This document shows positions 26,862 through 35,400 of a stretch of DNA of 64,000 nucleotides, one piece after another. Each line of letters begins with the position of its first letter. Positions within the stretch are counted from its first letter, which is position 1. The stretch comes from Sva-07 sp963728355 (GTDB taxonomy: Bacteria; Actinomycetota; Acidimicrobiia; Acidimicrobiales; Ilumatobacteraceae): NCBI GenBank assembly GCA_963728355.1, contig CAVSJQ010000014.1, positions 310,001 through 374,000 of the forward strand. The letters are read 5' to 3'. The notes beneath the pieces were generated by a model. The model was given only the letters and a program-made list of their open reading frames with translations. It was not told where the DNA came from and made no database searches. The translations under genes were made by a program, and so were the position numbers.

Positions 26862-27584
26862 TCAGCTCGAGGGGTCGCCGAAGCGAACGGAGTTCACGCG
26901 GCGGTCGCTGATGGTGTCGAGTTCGACGGTCCGCCCGGTCATCACCGAGTGGATGATCGCGTCGCCGACGCCCAGATACATCATCACGTGACCGGGATAC
27001 TGCACGAGATCACCGGCCTTGGCCTGTGAGCGGTCGATCCGGGTGGCGTTGTTGATCTGCGCGGTCGACTGGCGGACGAGCTGCACTCCAGCACGAGCCC
27101 AGGCATAGGTGGTCATACCGGAGCAGTCGAAGCCGACATTCTCCTGGCTGGTGTTCGTGCGGTAGGGCACGCCCACCTGCGACATCGCGGCGAGCACGGC
27201 GAGCTGATGGCCGACCGGGGCGGCGGCCCACGCCTCGATCATCTCGGCCTGCGAATACCCGAGTTCGGTCGCCGCGTACTGAGCGGTCTGGGTGCGGAAC
27301 CACACGAAGGAGCGGTACGCGGATGCGTCGTCGGTGGCGATCCACCGGTCGTAGTTGTCGAGTGCCTGCTTGGCCGACGTCGTGACGACCGGCGCCATGG
27401 CGTTGGTGGCCAACGGCGTCGACGCTGCCGAGACCGTGTCGTCGGCGACGGCGACGGTGCCGACCACGGCGGCGGCGGTGACCGCGATGCCGAGCGCGGC
27501 GGACCGGACAGCGGCGCGCAGCGTCGAGCGGCCACGGTGGGCCGTCGGGGACAGACCGGCGAGGGAGGTGTTTGATGCGCTCAT
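26862..27584 (-). CDS. Secreted NlpC/P60 peptidoglycan hydrolase
   Basis: 240 residues. A basic N-terminus and hydrophobic segment (about 28-48) ending in an Ala-rich stretch form a signal peptide. A helical region follows, then an NlpC/P60 domain with catalytic Cys154 (GFDCSGM), His in PGHVMMYLG and a third polar residue in IIHS. The family cleaves D-Glu-meso-DAP bonds in the stem peptide. A promoter-like pair lies about 45 bp upstream. Convergent with the xdhC operon, divergent from the MocA-like gene. Confidence 0.88.
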   Translation of the reverse strand: MSASNTSLAGLSPTAHRGRSTLRAAVRSAALGIAVTAAAVVGTVAVADDTVSAASTPLATNAMAPVVTTSAKQALDNYDRWIATDDASAYRSFVWFRTQTAQYAATELGYSQAEMIEAWAAAPVGHQLAVLAAMSQVGVPYRTNTSQENVGFDCSGMTTYAWARAGVQLVRQSTAQINNATRIDRSQAKAGDLVQYPGHVMMYLGVGDAIIHSVMTGRTVELDTISDRRVNSVRFGDPSS

Positions 27585-27626
27585 GGTGTGGGGACCACCA
27601 CGGCACCCTTGCCGTGACGGTTGGGT

Positions 27627-27656
27627 AACATATCGTCACGAAATCGCAATACTCAA
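27627..27656 (-). promoter_or_regulatory. Putative sigma-70-type promoter of the NlpC/P60 gene
   Basis: Reading the minus strand, TTGAGT (27656-27651) and TATGTT (27632-27627) are separated by 18 bp, about 43 bp before the ATG, in a locally AT-richer stretch. The spacing and hexamers fit a housekeeping promoter. Prediction only. Confidence 0.4.
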
Positions 27657-27771
27657 TCGCGCCCGACAAGTTTTCGTCATGCAACCGTCACGAGAACGGA
27701 CGGTCGATGTCGACCAGACTTCGGTCATGGCGCCGTCACCGACCTCCGAACACGGCCCGCACGCTGGGACG

Positions 27772-28365
27772 ATGTCCCCGAAGTGCGTCGTGATCCTCCT
27801 CGCCGCGGGAGCCGGATCACGCTTCGACGGCGACGTCCACAAACTGTCGGCAGAACTTCGTGAACCGGGCAGCGGCGCGGTTCACACGGTCGTCGAACGG
27901 GCGATCGCCAGCGCACTGGCCGCCGACATCGGGCCGGTCGTGGTGGTGACCGGAGCGGTCGCCGACGTCGTCCCGACGCACCAGCTCGACGCCGTCACCG
28001 TGCGCCACAACCCGCACTGGGCGCACGGCCAGATCACTTCACTCCGGTCCGGCATCGATGCCGCTCGGGCGTCCGGGGCGACCACGGTGGTCGTCGGGCT
28101 CGGCGACCAGCCCTTCATCGACCCGGCAGCCTGGCGAACCGTCGCCGACGCGGCCGGGCCGATCGCGGTGGCGACCTACAACGGCCGCCGGGGGAACCCG
28201 GTCCGACTCGACGCCGACGTCTGGGACCTGCTGCCGACCACCGGCGACGAGGGGGCACGCGCGTTGATGCGCGTTCGTCCTGAACTGGTTCGTGAAGTAG
28301 CGTGCGCTGGTTCACCCGCCGACATCGACACCACAGAGGACCTTCGCCGATGGCAGAGCAACTGA
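27772..28365 (+). CDS. MocA-like molybdenum cofactor nucleotidyltransferase
   Basis: About 197 residues. The GT-A-like nucleotidyltransferase fold begins with ILLAAGAGSRF (about 8-18) and a lysine in VHKLSAEL, then HNPHWAHGQITSLRSG, GLGDQPFI (metal-binding Asp) and GNPVRLDADVW, as in MocA (CTP:molybdopterin cytidylyltransferase) and MobA-like proteins. In hydroxylases of the CODH family the cofactor is the cytosine dinucleotide form, so MCD synthesis is the likely role. Upstream ATGs at 27727 and 27679 are in frame; 27772 puts the nucleotide loop at the normal position. The stop overlaps coxG. Confidence 0.85.
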   Translation: MSPKCVVILLAAGAGSRFDGDVHKLSAELREPGSGAVHTVVERAIASALAADIGPVVVVTGAVADVVPTHQLDAVTVRHNPHWAHGQITSLRSGIDAARASGATTVVVGLGDQPFIDPAAWRTVADAAGPIAVATYNGRRGNPVRLDADVWDLLPTTGDEGARALMRVRPELVREVACAGSPADIDTTEDLRRWQSN

Positions 28366-29090
28366 TCAATGAGTTCACGGTCAACCGGCCGATCGAGGAA
28401 GCCTGGCCGTTGATCACCGACATCGAGCGGATCGCCCCGTGCCTGCCCGGCGCCGAACTCCAAGAGGTCGAGGGCGAGACCTATCGCGGGGTGGTCAAGG
28501 TGAAGCTCGGTGCGATCAGCAGCCAGTTCAAGGGCGAAGCGCACTTCATCGAACGCGACGACGAGAACTACCGCGCCGTGATCAAGGGCACCGGTCGCGA
28601 CACGGGCGGACGCGGCAACGCCTCCGCCGAGATCAGCGCCCAGGCGGAGAGCCTGTCGCCGACGAGCACCCGGGTGGCGGTCACCACCGATCTGCACATC
28701 ACCGGCAAGGTGGCCCAGTTCGGTCGCGGCATCATGGGCGATGTCAGCTCCAAACTGATGGCGCAGTTCGCAGACAACCTCAACGAAATGATCGACGAAC
28801 AGGGCGACACCGCGCCCGCTCCCACCGACGAGGCTGCGCCTCCCGCCTCCGACGTGCCCGGCGCCGAGTCACCGGCCGTTGCCGCCACCGACGACGCCAC
28901 CACCGAGCCGGCCGAATCGGCGAGCGCCGACGTCGGAGCGGCGAAGCCGCAGGTCCGCAAGATCGAGGGCCCCGCCACACAACCGATCGACCTGATGGAG
29001 GTCGGCGGTTCGTCGCTGGTCAAGCGCGTCGCCCCCGCGCTGATCGCCATCGTGCTCGTGCTCTTCCTCGTGCGCCGTCGACGGGGCTGA
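28350..29090 (+). CDS. coxG: CoxG-type SRPBCC protein with C-terminal membrane anchor
   Basis: 246 residues. The SRPBCC/CoxG domain (about 1-145) begins with INEFTVNRPIEEAWPLITDIERIAPCLPGA, the CoxG signature. It is followed by an acidic Pro/Ala/Thr linker (about 148-205) and a C-terminal membrane helix (about 225-240) ending in RRRRG. CoxG recruits CO dehydrogenase to the membrane and can bind menaquinone for electron delivery; this is known for CoxG and inferred here. It overlaps the MocA-like gene and its TGATG stop is shared with DUF501, so the cox block is fused directly to the housekeeping genes that follow. Confidence 0.9.
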   Translation: MAEQLINEFTVNRPIEEAWPLITDIERIAPCLPGAELQEVEGETYRGVVKVKLGAISSQFKGEAHFIERDDENYRAVIKGTGRDTGGRGNASAEISAQAESLSPTSTRVAVTTDLHITGKVAQFGRGIMGDVSSKLMAQFADNLNEMIDEQGDTAPAPTDEAAPPASDVPGAESPAVAATDDATTEPAESASADVGAAKPQVRKIEGPATQPIDLMEVGGSSLVKRVAPALIAIVLVLFLVRRRRG

Positions 29091-29548
29091 TGGACGACCG
29101 CGCTCGCGTCACCGAGCTGCTCGGACGTGAGCCGGCCGGGGCCTTCGTGGTCGTGGTCCGTGACGCAACCGGCGACCCCGTCGTGGTGCGCAATGCGCCG
29201 TTTCTCGACGACGGCACCCCGATGCCGACGCGTTTCTACCTCGTCGGCCCCGCACTCGTGCGCGAGGTGAGCCGACTCGAAGCCGCCGGCGGGGTCAAGG
29301 CGGCCGAAGCAGAGATCGACCCCGACGAGCTCGCTGCGCTCCACCGGCGCTACGGCGCCGACCGCGATGCCGACATCGGCGCCGACCACCAGGGGCCGCG
29401 GCCCTCCGGCGGGGTCGGCGGAACCCGCGTCGGCGTCAAGTGCCTGCACGCCCATCTCGCCCATCTGCTCGCCGGCGGAGACGATCCGGTCGGCCGGTGG
29501 ACCCTGGAGCGACTCGACGCCTCGGTCACCGCTGGGCTGCACCGATGA
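29090..29548 (+). CDS. DUF501 family protein
   Basis: 152 residues. DUF501 members are conserved in Actinomycetota next to ppx/gppA and eno-divIC. Visible family features are GREPAGAFVVVVRD near the N-terminus, PMPTRFYLVGPALVREVSRLEA, and the C-terminal VKCLHAHLAHLLAGGDDPVG. Biochemical role unknown. The ATG overlaps the coxG stop (TGATG). In Mycobacterium tuberculosis the order is eno (Rv1023), divIC-like (Rv1024), DUF501 (Rv1025), ppx (Rv1026); here the first two are 24.6 kb upstream. Confidence 0.88.
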   Translation: MDDRARVTELLGREPAGAFVVVVRDATGDPVVVRNAPFLDDGTPMPTRFYLVGPALVREVSRLEAAGGVKAAEAEIDPDELAALHRRYGADRDADIGADHQGPRPSGGVGGTRVGVKCLHAHLAHLLAGGDDPVGRWTLERLDASVTAGLHR

Positions 29549-29624
29549 CGATGCGACCGATGATGCTTGCCACGATGACGCTGCCGACGATGACGCTCTC
29601 GCCGATGAACTTCCGGGGATGATC

Positions 29625-30137
29625 ATGGACACGCTGACCGTCACCATCCGGGATCACGCACTGATCGTCGACATCGACGGCCGACCCGTGCACACGGTTC
29701 CCGTCGGACCGCTCACCTTGACGGCCGGTCCGCTGCGCGGCGGTGATCCTCCGCCGCCGGCCGATCTCACCAACGCACTGGGCCTGGTCCAGGACCATCT
29801 CGACGACCTGCTCATCGAGGACCCGTCGATCGCATCGGTGCACGACGTCGTCGCCGTCGGACCGCATGCCGAGGCGATGGCCCGCGTCGAGATCGGCGCC
29901 GATCGGGTCCCGTCCCACTACGAACTGCTCCGCGCCGACGCCGACGAGGTCTTCCGCACGCTGGCGGTCGAACCGGTCGCCGATCGTCGCCACAATCCCG
30001 GCCTCCCCGAGGACCACGTCGAGTCGATCGTCGCCACGTGTTGCGTGATACTGGGGATCATGCGCCGCCTCGACCTGCGTGCCGTCCGCATCGACGCCGG
30101 TGGTCCCGGAGCCGACGACCCAGCGGCGATCCGCTGA
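29625..30137 (+). CDS. Half-length Ppx/GppA-like protein
   Basis: 170 residues. I recognise the second half of the exopolyphosphatase/guanosine pentaphosphatase fold by pattern. VDIDGRPVHTVPVGPLTL resembles the phosphate-binding loop and the SxxxGxxxL stretch, PPPADLTNAL follows, and NPGLPEDHVESIVATCCVILGIMRR matches the family's closing helices. The N-terminal actin-like lobe of about 140 residues, with its IDCGTNS-type loop and catalytic Glu, is absent, and the usual GGGS loop reads DIDGRP. It is therefore probably not an active phosphatase. ATG at 29625 has GGGG seven bases upstream. Position after DUF501 is the canonical ppx place, which supports the call. Confidence 0.6.
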   Translation: MDTLTVTIRDHALIVDIDGRPVHTVPVGPLTLTAGPLRGGDPPPPADLTNALGLVQDHLDDLLIEDPSIASVHDVVAVGPHAEAMARVEIGADRVPSHYELLRADADEVFRTLAVEPVADRRHNPGLPEDHVESIVATCCVILGIMRRLDLRAVRIDAGGPGADDPAAIR

Positions 30138-30778
30138 TGGTGCTTCGCCATCCCTCCCGTTCCGGCTCACCGGTCCGGCTGTACGGCCGGCGGGTGATGC
30201 TGCGTCCACTGGCCGCCAACGACTTCCGGTCGTGGAGCGAGGTGCGTCGCCGCAACGCCGACTGGCTGACCGTCTGGGAGCCGAGTCGGCCGCTGCATCA
30301 ACCCGATCCCGTCACCGAACGCGGAGCGTTCGCCGCCCGATGTCAACAACGCGACCGCGACCGAGCCGCCGGCACTGCGTACCAGTTCGGCCTGTTCGTC
30401 GACCAGCAGGTGGCGGGCGAGGTGAACCTGAACAACGTCATCCGTGGAGCGATGCAGTCCGGAACGATCGGCTACTGGATCGACCAACGCCACGCCGGCA
30501 ACGCGTACGTCGCCGAAGCGGTGGCCGTGGTCATGCAGTTCGGGTTCGAGCAGCTGGGTCTGCACCGCCTCGAGATCTGCATCGTGCCGCGCAACGAGCG
30601 AAGCCGCCGGATCATGGAGAAGCTCGCGATCCGCGACGAAGGCATCGCGGAGCGCTACCTGGAGATCAACGGCACGTGGGAGGACCACGTCCGCTACGGC
30701 ATCACCGTCGAGGAATGGACCCAGCGGCGAGACGAGTTCGTCGCCGCATGGATCCATCGTCCTCGTGACCTCGTGTGA
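30137..30778 (+). CDS. GNAT acetyltransferase, RimJ/RimL type
   Basis: 213 residues. Begins with VRLYGRRVMLRPLAANDF, the usual RimJ/RimL N-terminus, then YQFGLFVDQQVAGEVNLNNV, the acetyl-CoA strand IGYWIDQRHAGNAYVAEAV (with an altered pyrophosphate loop) and LHRLEICIVPRNERSRRIMEKL. Family members acetylate protein N-termini or small molecules. The ATG shares a base with the preceding stop (TGATG), so it is co-translated with the Ppx-like gene. Confidence 0.87.
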   Translation: MVLRHPSRSGSPVRLYGRRVMLRPLAANDFRSWSEVRRRNADWLTVWEPSRPLHQPDPVTERGAFAARCQQRDRDRAAGTAYQFGLFVDQQVAGEVNLNNVIRGAMQSGTIGYWIDQRHAGNAYVAEAVAVVMQFGFEQLGLHRLEICIVPRNERSRRIMEKLAIRDEGIAERYLEINGTWEDHVRYGITVEEWTQRRDEFVAAWIHRPRDLV

Positions 30779-30810
30779 GGCCGTGATCGATCGCCGACGA
30801 TCGATCGGGA

Positions 30811-31143
30811 TCAGACGAGACCGGTGTTCTCCCCGGCCAAGCGCATCTGATCGGCGCGGTCGCGTCGGAGCTGGGTGCGCCGCTTCCACATCTTCGTCTT
30901 CCAGTGGCGCTTCGTGCGGCTCCGCTTGGCGAGCTTGCTCTTCGCCACCTCCGGGTCGTGGTGGCCAATCGGCTTCCACGCCATCCCTGGCTCGTGCACG
31001 TCTTCGGGTTCGAGACCGGCACTCACGTCTTGAGCGACGCTCTGCAACTCCACATGGATTCGGTGCCGTTCGCTGTGGGCGTGGGCACGCACTTCCTGCT
31101 TGAGTGGCAACACGGCCTCGGGGGACCGGTGACGCTGGCTCAT
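30811..31143 (-). CDS. Small basic protein, unknown function
   Basis: 110 residues with strong ribosome-binding support: AGGAGG seven bases before ATG at 31143 on the minus strand. The C-terminal half is very basic (KSKLAKRSRTKRHWKTKMWK and following), rich in Arg/Lys with spaced Trp, and could bind nucleic acid or be membrane-associated. The N-terminal half is His-rich. No family recognised. It is divergent from the MoxR gene, with a gap of about 190-260 bp depending on the MoxR start; nothing clear is seen in that gap. Confidence 0.55.
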   Translation of the reverse strand: MSQRHRSPEAVLPLKQEVRAHAHSERHRIHVELQSVAQDVSAGLEPEDVHEPGMAWKPIGHHDPEVAKSKLAKRSRTKRHWKTKMWKRRTQLRRDRADQMRLAGENTGLV

Positions 31144-31401
31144 GGGCTACCTCCTGCTTCGTGGCCTGGCCACGGTGGTTTCGGTGCTTGCGAGACTCAA
31201 CCTAGTGCAGCCGGCGGTCGCCTGTCGTGGGACTTGTGTAACGATCCTGCGCGATTCGTTCACGTCGTGACTGCAGGGGTTCGCCCCGAACCGTCCGGTC
31301 AAGACGGGCCCGATCGATGCCGATACGAGGTCGTGGACACGCTGCCGCCGCCGACCATTCCATCCACGCTGCCCGAGACCGCGGTCGCGTCCACGCCGCC
31401 C

Positions 31402-32400
31402 ATGCCCACCACCGAATCCATGCCGGCGCCGGCCATCACGCCCAGCCGGTCGTCGATCCGGCCCGACACCGACGTCGGCCGAGTCGGAGCGCAGCTCGTC
31501 TCGACGGTCGACTCGGTGATCGCCGGCAAGCACGACGTGGCCGAGGTGGCCGTCGCCACCCTGCTGTCGGGCGGCCACCTCCTGATCGAGGACATCCCCG
31601 GTGTCGGCAAGACCCTCCTCGCACAGGTGCTGGCCCGCAGCGTGGGCGGGACGTTCCATCGGATCCAGGGCACCTCTGACCTGCTGCCCGGCGACATCAC
31701 CGGATCGATGGTGCCGAGTGGCCGACTCGAGATCGACAGCATGAAGTTCCGCCCGGGCCCCGTGTTCGCCAACATCGTCGTGTTCGACGAGCTGAACCGG
31801 GCGACGCCGCGCACGCAGTCGGCACTGCTGGAACTCGCCGAGGAGGCAACGGTGACCGTCGACGGCACCGCGCATCCACTGCCCGACCCGTTCATGATCG
31901 TCGCCACCCAGAACCCGATCGACATCGCCGGCACCTACGGACTCGGCGAGGGCTCACTCGACCGGTTCCGCGCCGTCGTCACACCCGGACGGGCGCCCGC
32001 TGCCGCCGAACTCGAGGTGCTCACCGGTCGACGGGGCCGCACGGTGCTCGACGCCGTGGACCCGGTCGCAACGCTCGACGAACTGCTCGCGGCGCGAGCG
32101 GCGGTTGCCGGCGTGCAGGTGAGCGATGCGATCGGCGCCTACGTCGTGCAGATCCTGCAGGCCACCCGGCAGCATCCGGCGATCCGTGTCGGTGCGTCCA
32201 CCCGTGGGGGCGTGGCGGTCGTCGCCTTGGCGCGGGCGTTCGCAGCGATGTCCGATCGGACGTTCCTCATCCCCGACGACATCGTGCGTGCCGCCGGACC
32301 GGCACTGGCGCATCGGATCGCAAGCGGGCACGTCAGCGTCGAGGCCGGTCGGGAGCTCGTCGCCGAGTGTCTCGCCGGGATCGCACCGCCCACGGTCTGA
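31402..32400 (+). CDS. MoxR-family AAA+ ATPase
   Basis: About 332 residues. Walker A EDIPGVGKT (about 63-71), the MoxR-typical RIQGTSDLLPGDITG, Walker B VVFDELNRATPRTQSALLE, sensor ATQNPID and a C-terminal lid with VGASTRGG. Such ATPases are normally paired with a DUF58 protein and a transglutaminase; here both occur in the single fused protein that follows. Start uncertain: ATG 31402 is used, with ATG 31420 and GTG 31333 also in frame after a Pro/Thr-rich lead. Distinct from the CoxD-type MoxR at 23376. Confidence 0.9.
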   Translation: MPTTESMPAPAITPSRSSIRPDTDVGRVGAQLVSTVDSVIAGKHDVAEVAVATLLSGGHLLIEDIPGVGKTLLAQVLARSVGGTFHRIQGTSDLLPGDITGSMVPSGRLEIDSMKFRPGPVFANIVVFDELNRATPRTQSALLELAEEATVTVDGTAHPLPDPFMIVATQNPIDIAGTYGLGEGSLDRFRAVVTPGRAPAAAELEVLTGRRGRTVLDAVDPVATLDELLAARAAVAGVQVSDAIGAYVVQILQATRQHPAIRVGASTRGGVAVVALARAFAAMSDRTFLIPDDIVRAAGPALAHRIASGHVSVEAGRELVAECLAGIAPPTV

Positions 32401-32413
32401 AACACTCGAATCG

Positions 32414-35400
32414 ATGACAGCGCCCGCCGTACCCGGACCCGCACCCCGGCCGGAACCCGGCGCCGGCGGACCGGTCCGGCTCTCGGGGTGGTCGCCGGGC
32501 ACCGGCACGCTGCTGGGAGCATGGATCGCCGGTGCGGCGATCGCTCGACTGACCGGAGCGAGTGCGGTGATCCTGCTGCTGTCGGCCGCGTTGGTGGCGA
32601 TGGCATTCGAGGTCGGTGCCGGATGGTGGTCGGCGCGCCGCGTGCGGATCCGATCCGTCGTTGCGCCGACCGTTGCCGACGCGAGCGAATGCGTCGACGT
32701 GCTCGTCACGATCGACGCCCCGACCAGTGCCCGTTCGATCGAACGCCGGCGGATCACCGTCATGCTCCCCGACGACACGGTGGTGAGCACGACCGACGGC
32801 CGCGCCAGCGACGGCCGCACCCGGTCGGATCACGACACACCGTCACCGACAGCAGTCGTCCCTTCCCGATTCGAGACGCCGGGCCTCGTGACGGCGCTGG
32901 CAGTCCGCGTCGACGTCGCCGGGCCGGCCGGGCTCATCTGGTGGCGGCGGGTCCGGACGATCAGTGTCGATCCCCTGCACGTCGCGCCGACCGCACAGGG
33001 CCCACCGCTCCCGGTCGAGTCGTCGGCGTCGACGTCGGAGGGCTCGTTCACCGCACCGCACGGCAACCACGGCGGCGAGATCGACGGGGTGCGGCCGTGG
33101 CGCTCAGGCGACGCAACCGCCTCGGTGCACTGGGTGTCATCACTGCGCACCGACGAGCTCATCGTGCACGATCGGCTGGCCGCCGCCGACCAACGGTGGC
33201 TCGTCGACCTCGACTCGGGTGACGCGGGACGACTGCGCTGGACCATCGACGAGGGACGCCGCCGAGGACACGACGTCTCCGTCCAGACGAGCGACGGCAC
33301 GCGGCACCAGGTGCACGGCGAGGATGCCGCGGCCCGTTGGTCGGCGATTGCCGCACAGTCCCACGCCGACCACGCCCGTGCGGACGACTCGCTGCGCAAC
33401 CGGCGGCGCACCGGGATGCTCCACCGCCAGATCCGACTCCAACCACCGACCATCGAGATCGCCACGGAGATCACCGGTCCGACGCGATGGGCCGCGGCGG
33501 CGGCCGCCTTCGCCGCAATGGCGATGCTGATGGGAGCGATCGGCGCATCGACCGCCATGTTCGGCGTCGTGCTCGGCGCCGTGGTGGCAGGTGCGGCGGT
33601 GTCGCTGTGGGTCGCTCGCCGAGGAGGCAGACGACCGCTGATCATGCAGGCGGCGATCGTCGGTGCGATCCTGATCGTTCTCGCCGTCATCGCCGTGCAA
33701 GCGGTCGATGTCGACGGACTGCTGGCCGCGCTGCGCGGGCCCCTCCCGAGCATCCTCATGCTGCTCGTCGTGCTGCACGGGTTCGAAACCGTCGACCGCC
33801 GAACGCTACGTGTCCACCTGGCGATCACGTTCGTCCTCGCCGCCTACGCCGCGGGACTGCGCATCGATGCAACGCTCGGCTGGTGGCTCACGGCATGGAG
33901 CGTTCCGTTCGTGGTGTCGATGCTCACGACGATGCAGCTGCCACGCAGCGCCGCCGACCGGTCCTTCCCACGGCGCATGGCACTGCCGCGCCGTCGAGGC
34001 GTGGCCGGCTCCGCGCGCACCACCGGCCGCTGGATCGCGTCGATCGCGGCGATCGGCGTGGTGACGCTCGCGGTGCTGAGCCTGGTTCCCATCCCCGACG
34101 GACCGGCCCGACTGGGACTGCCGGCACTGTCGGCGAACGCGCCGACGGTCGACTCCCCCGGTGGGCTCGCGCGTCCGGACGGCTCCGCACCGCCCGCCGA
34201 TCCCAGCGGCGATCCCGACCGGGCGCTGGCGGGCGGCGTCGTCGGATACCCAGGATTCACCGAGCAGCTCGACACGAGCATCCGCGGCGAGCTCGGCGAC
34301 GAGATCGTCATGCGCGTCCGGGCGCCGGAGCCGGCGTTCTGGCGAGGCCAGACGTTCACTGAGTTCGACGGACGGACGTGGACCGTGTCACCGCAGCGGG
34401 GACAGCAGCGCAGCGGGCCGATCATCGACGTGCCGCCGAGGATCGGTGACGCGCTCGGTACGGCCGTACCGAGCAACGAACTCGTGCAGACCTACTTCGT
34501 CGAGCAGGATCTGCCGAACGTCGTGTTCGCCGCGCCCCGGCCGGTGCAGGTGATCTTCGACGGCTCGTTGTGGACCCGGCCCGACGGTGCGCTGCGGTCC
34601 GACGTCACGCTGACGGCAGGCTCTGTCTACACGGTGGTGTCCGAGCGCCCGCTGGTCGATGCCGACATCCTGCGCGCCCAGGGCGACCTCGGTGAGTTCT
34701 TCGCGGGGTTTCGCGAGATGGCGGGCGGCGACGACATCGACCCCTTCCTCGCGCTCCCGGCGTCGACGACACAGCGAACGATCGATCTGGCGACGTCGCT
34801 GCGCACGCCGGGCGAGTCGACGTACGACACGATCCTCGCCTACGAAGCCTGGCTCGGCGCCAACACCGAATACGACCTCGACGCGCCGGTGCCACCGTCG
34901 GGCACCGATGCGGTCGACGACTTCCTCTTCGAGTCACAACTCGGCTTCTGTGAGCAGATCGCGTCGACGCTCACGATCATGCTCCGAAGCCAGGGCGTGC
35001 CTGCCCGGCTCGCCACCGGCTACGTGCCTGGCGAACGCGACCGGGTGTCGGGCGTGTGGAACGTCCGCGGCAGCGACGCCCACGCCTGGGTCGAGGTGTG
35101 GTTCCCGCAGACCGGATGGCAGCCGTTCGATCCCACCGCCGAGGTGCCGCTGGCGGCCAACGCCGGCGGCGAGACCGTCGGCGGTGATCTGATCGACGCC
35201 CTCGCGTCGTCGATCGTGACGTACCGCATCGAGATCATCGCGGTGTTGCTCGCCGCAGGCATCGCCTGGGTTCTCGTCGGCGTCCTCGCCGCCGCCCGCT
35301 ACCGCCGCCGGCGCGGCCGGTGGGGGCTGTTGCAGGACCGGTTCGGTGCACTGGCGACCGGACCGCACCCCAACACGCTCGCACGTTCCGGCTCCGGCAC

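Noticed and set aside
29548..29624. Small gene rich in ATGACG codons (Met/Thr) between DUF501 and the Ppx-like gene
   Set aside because: Low-complexity, overlaps two real genes' ends and the Ppx ribosome-binding site; no homologous pattern.
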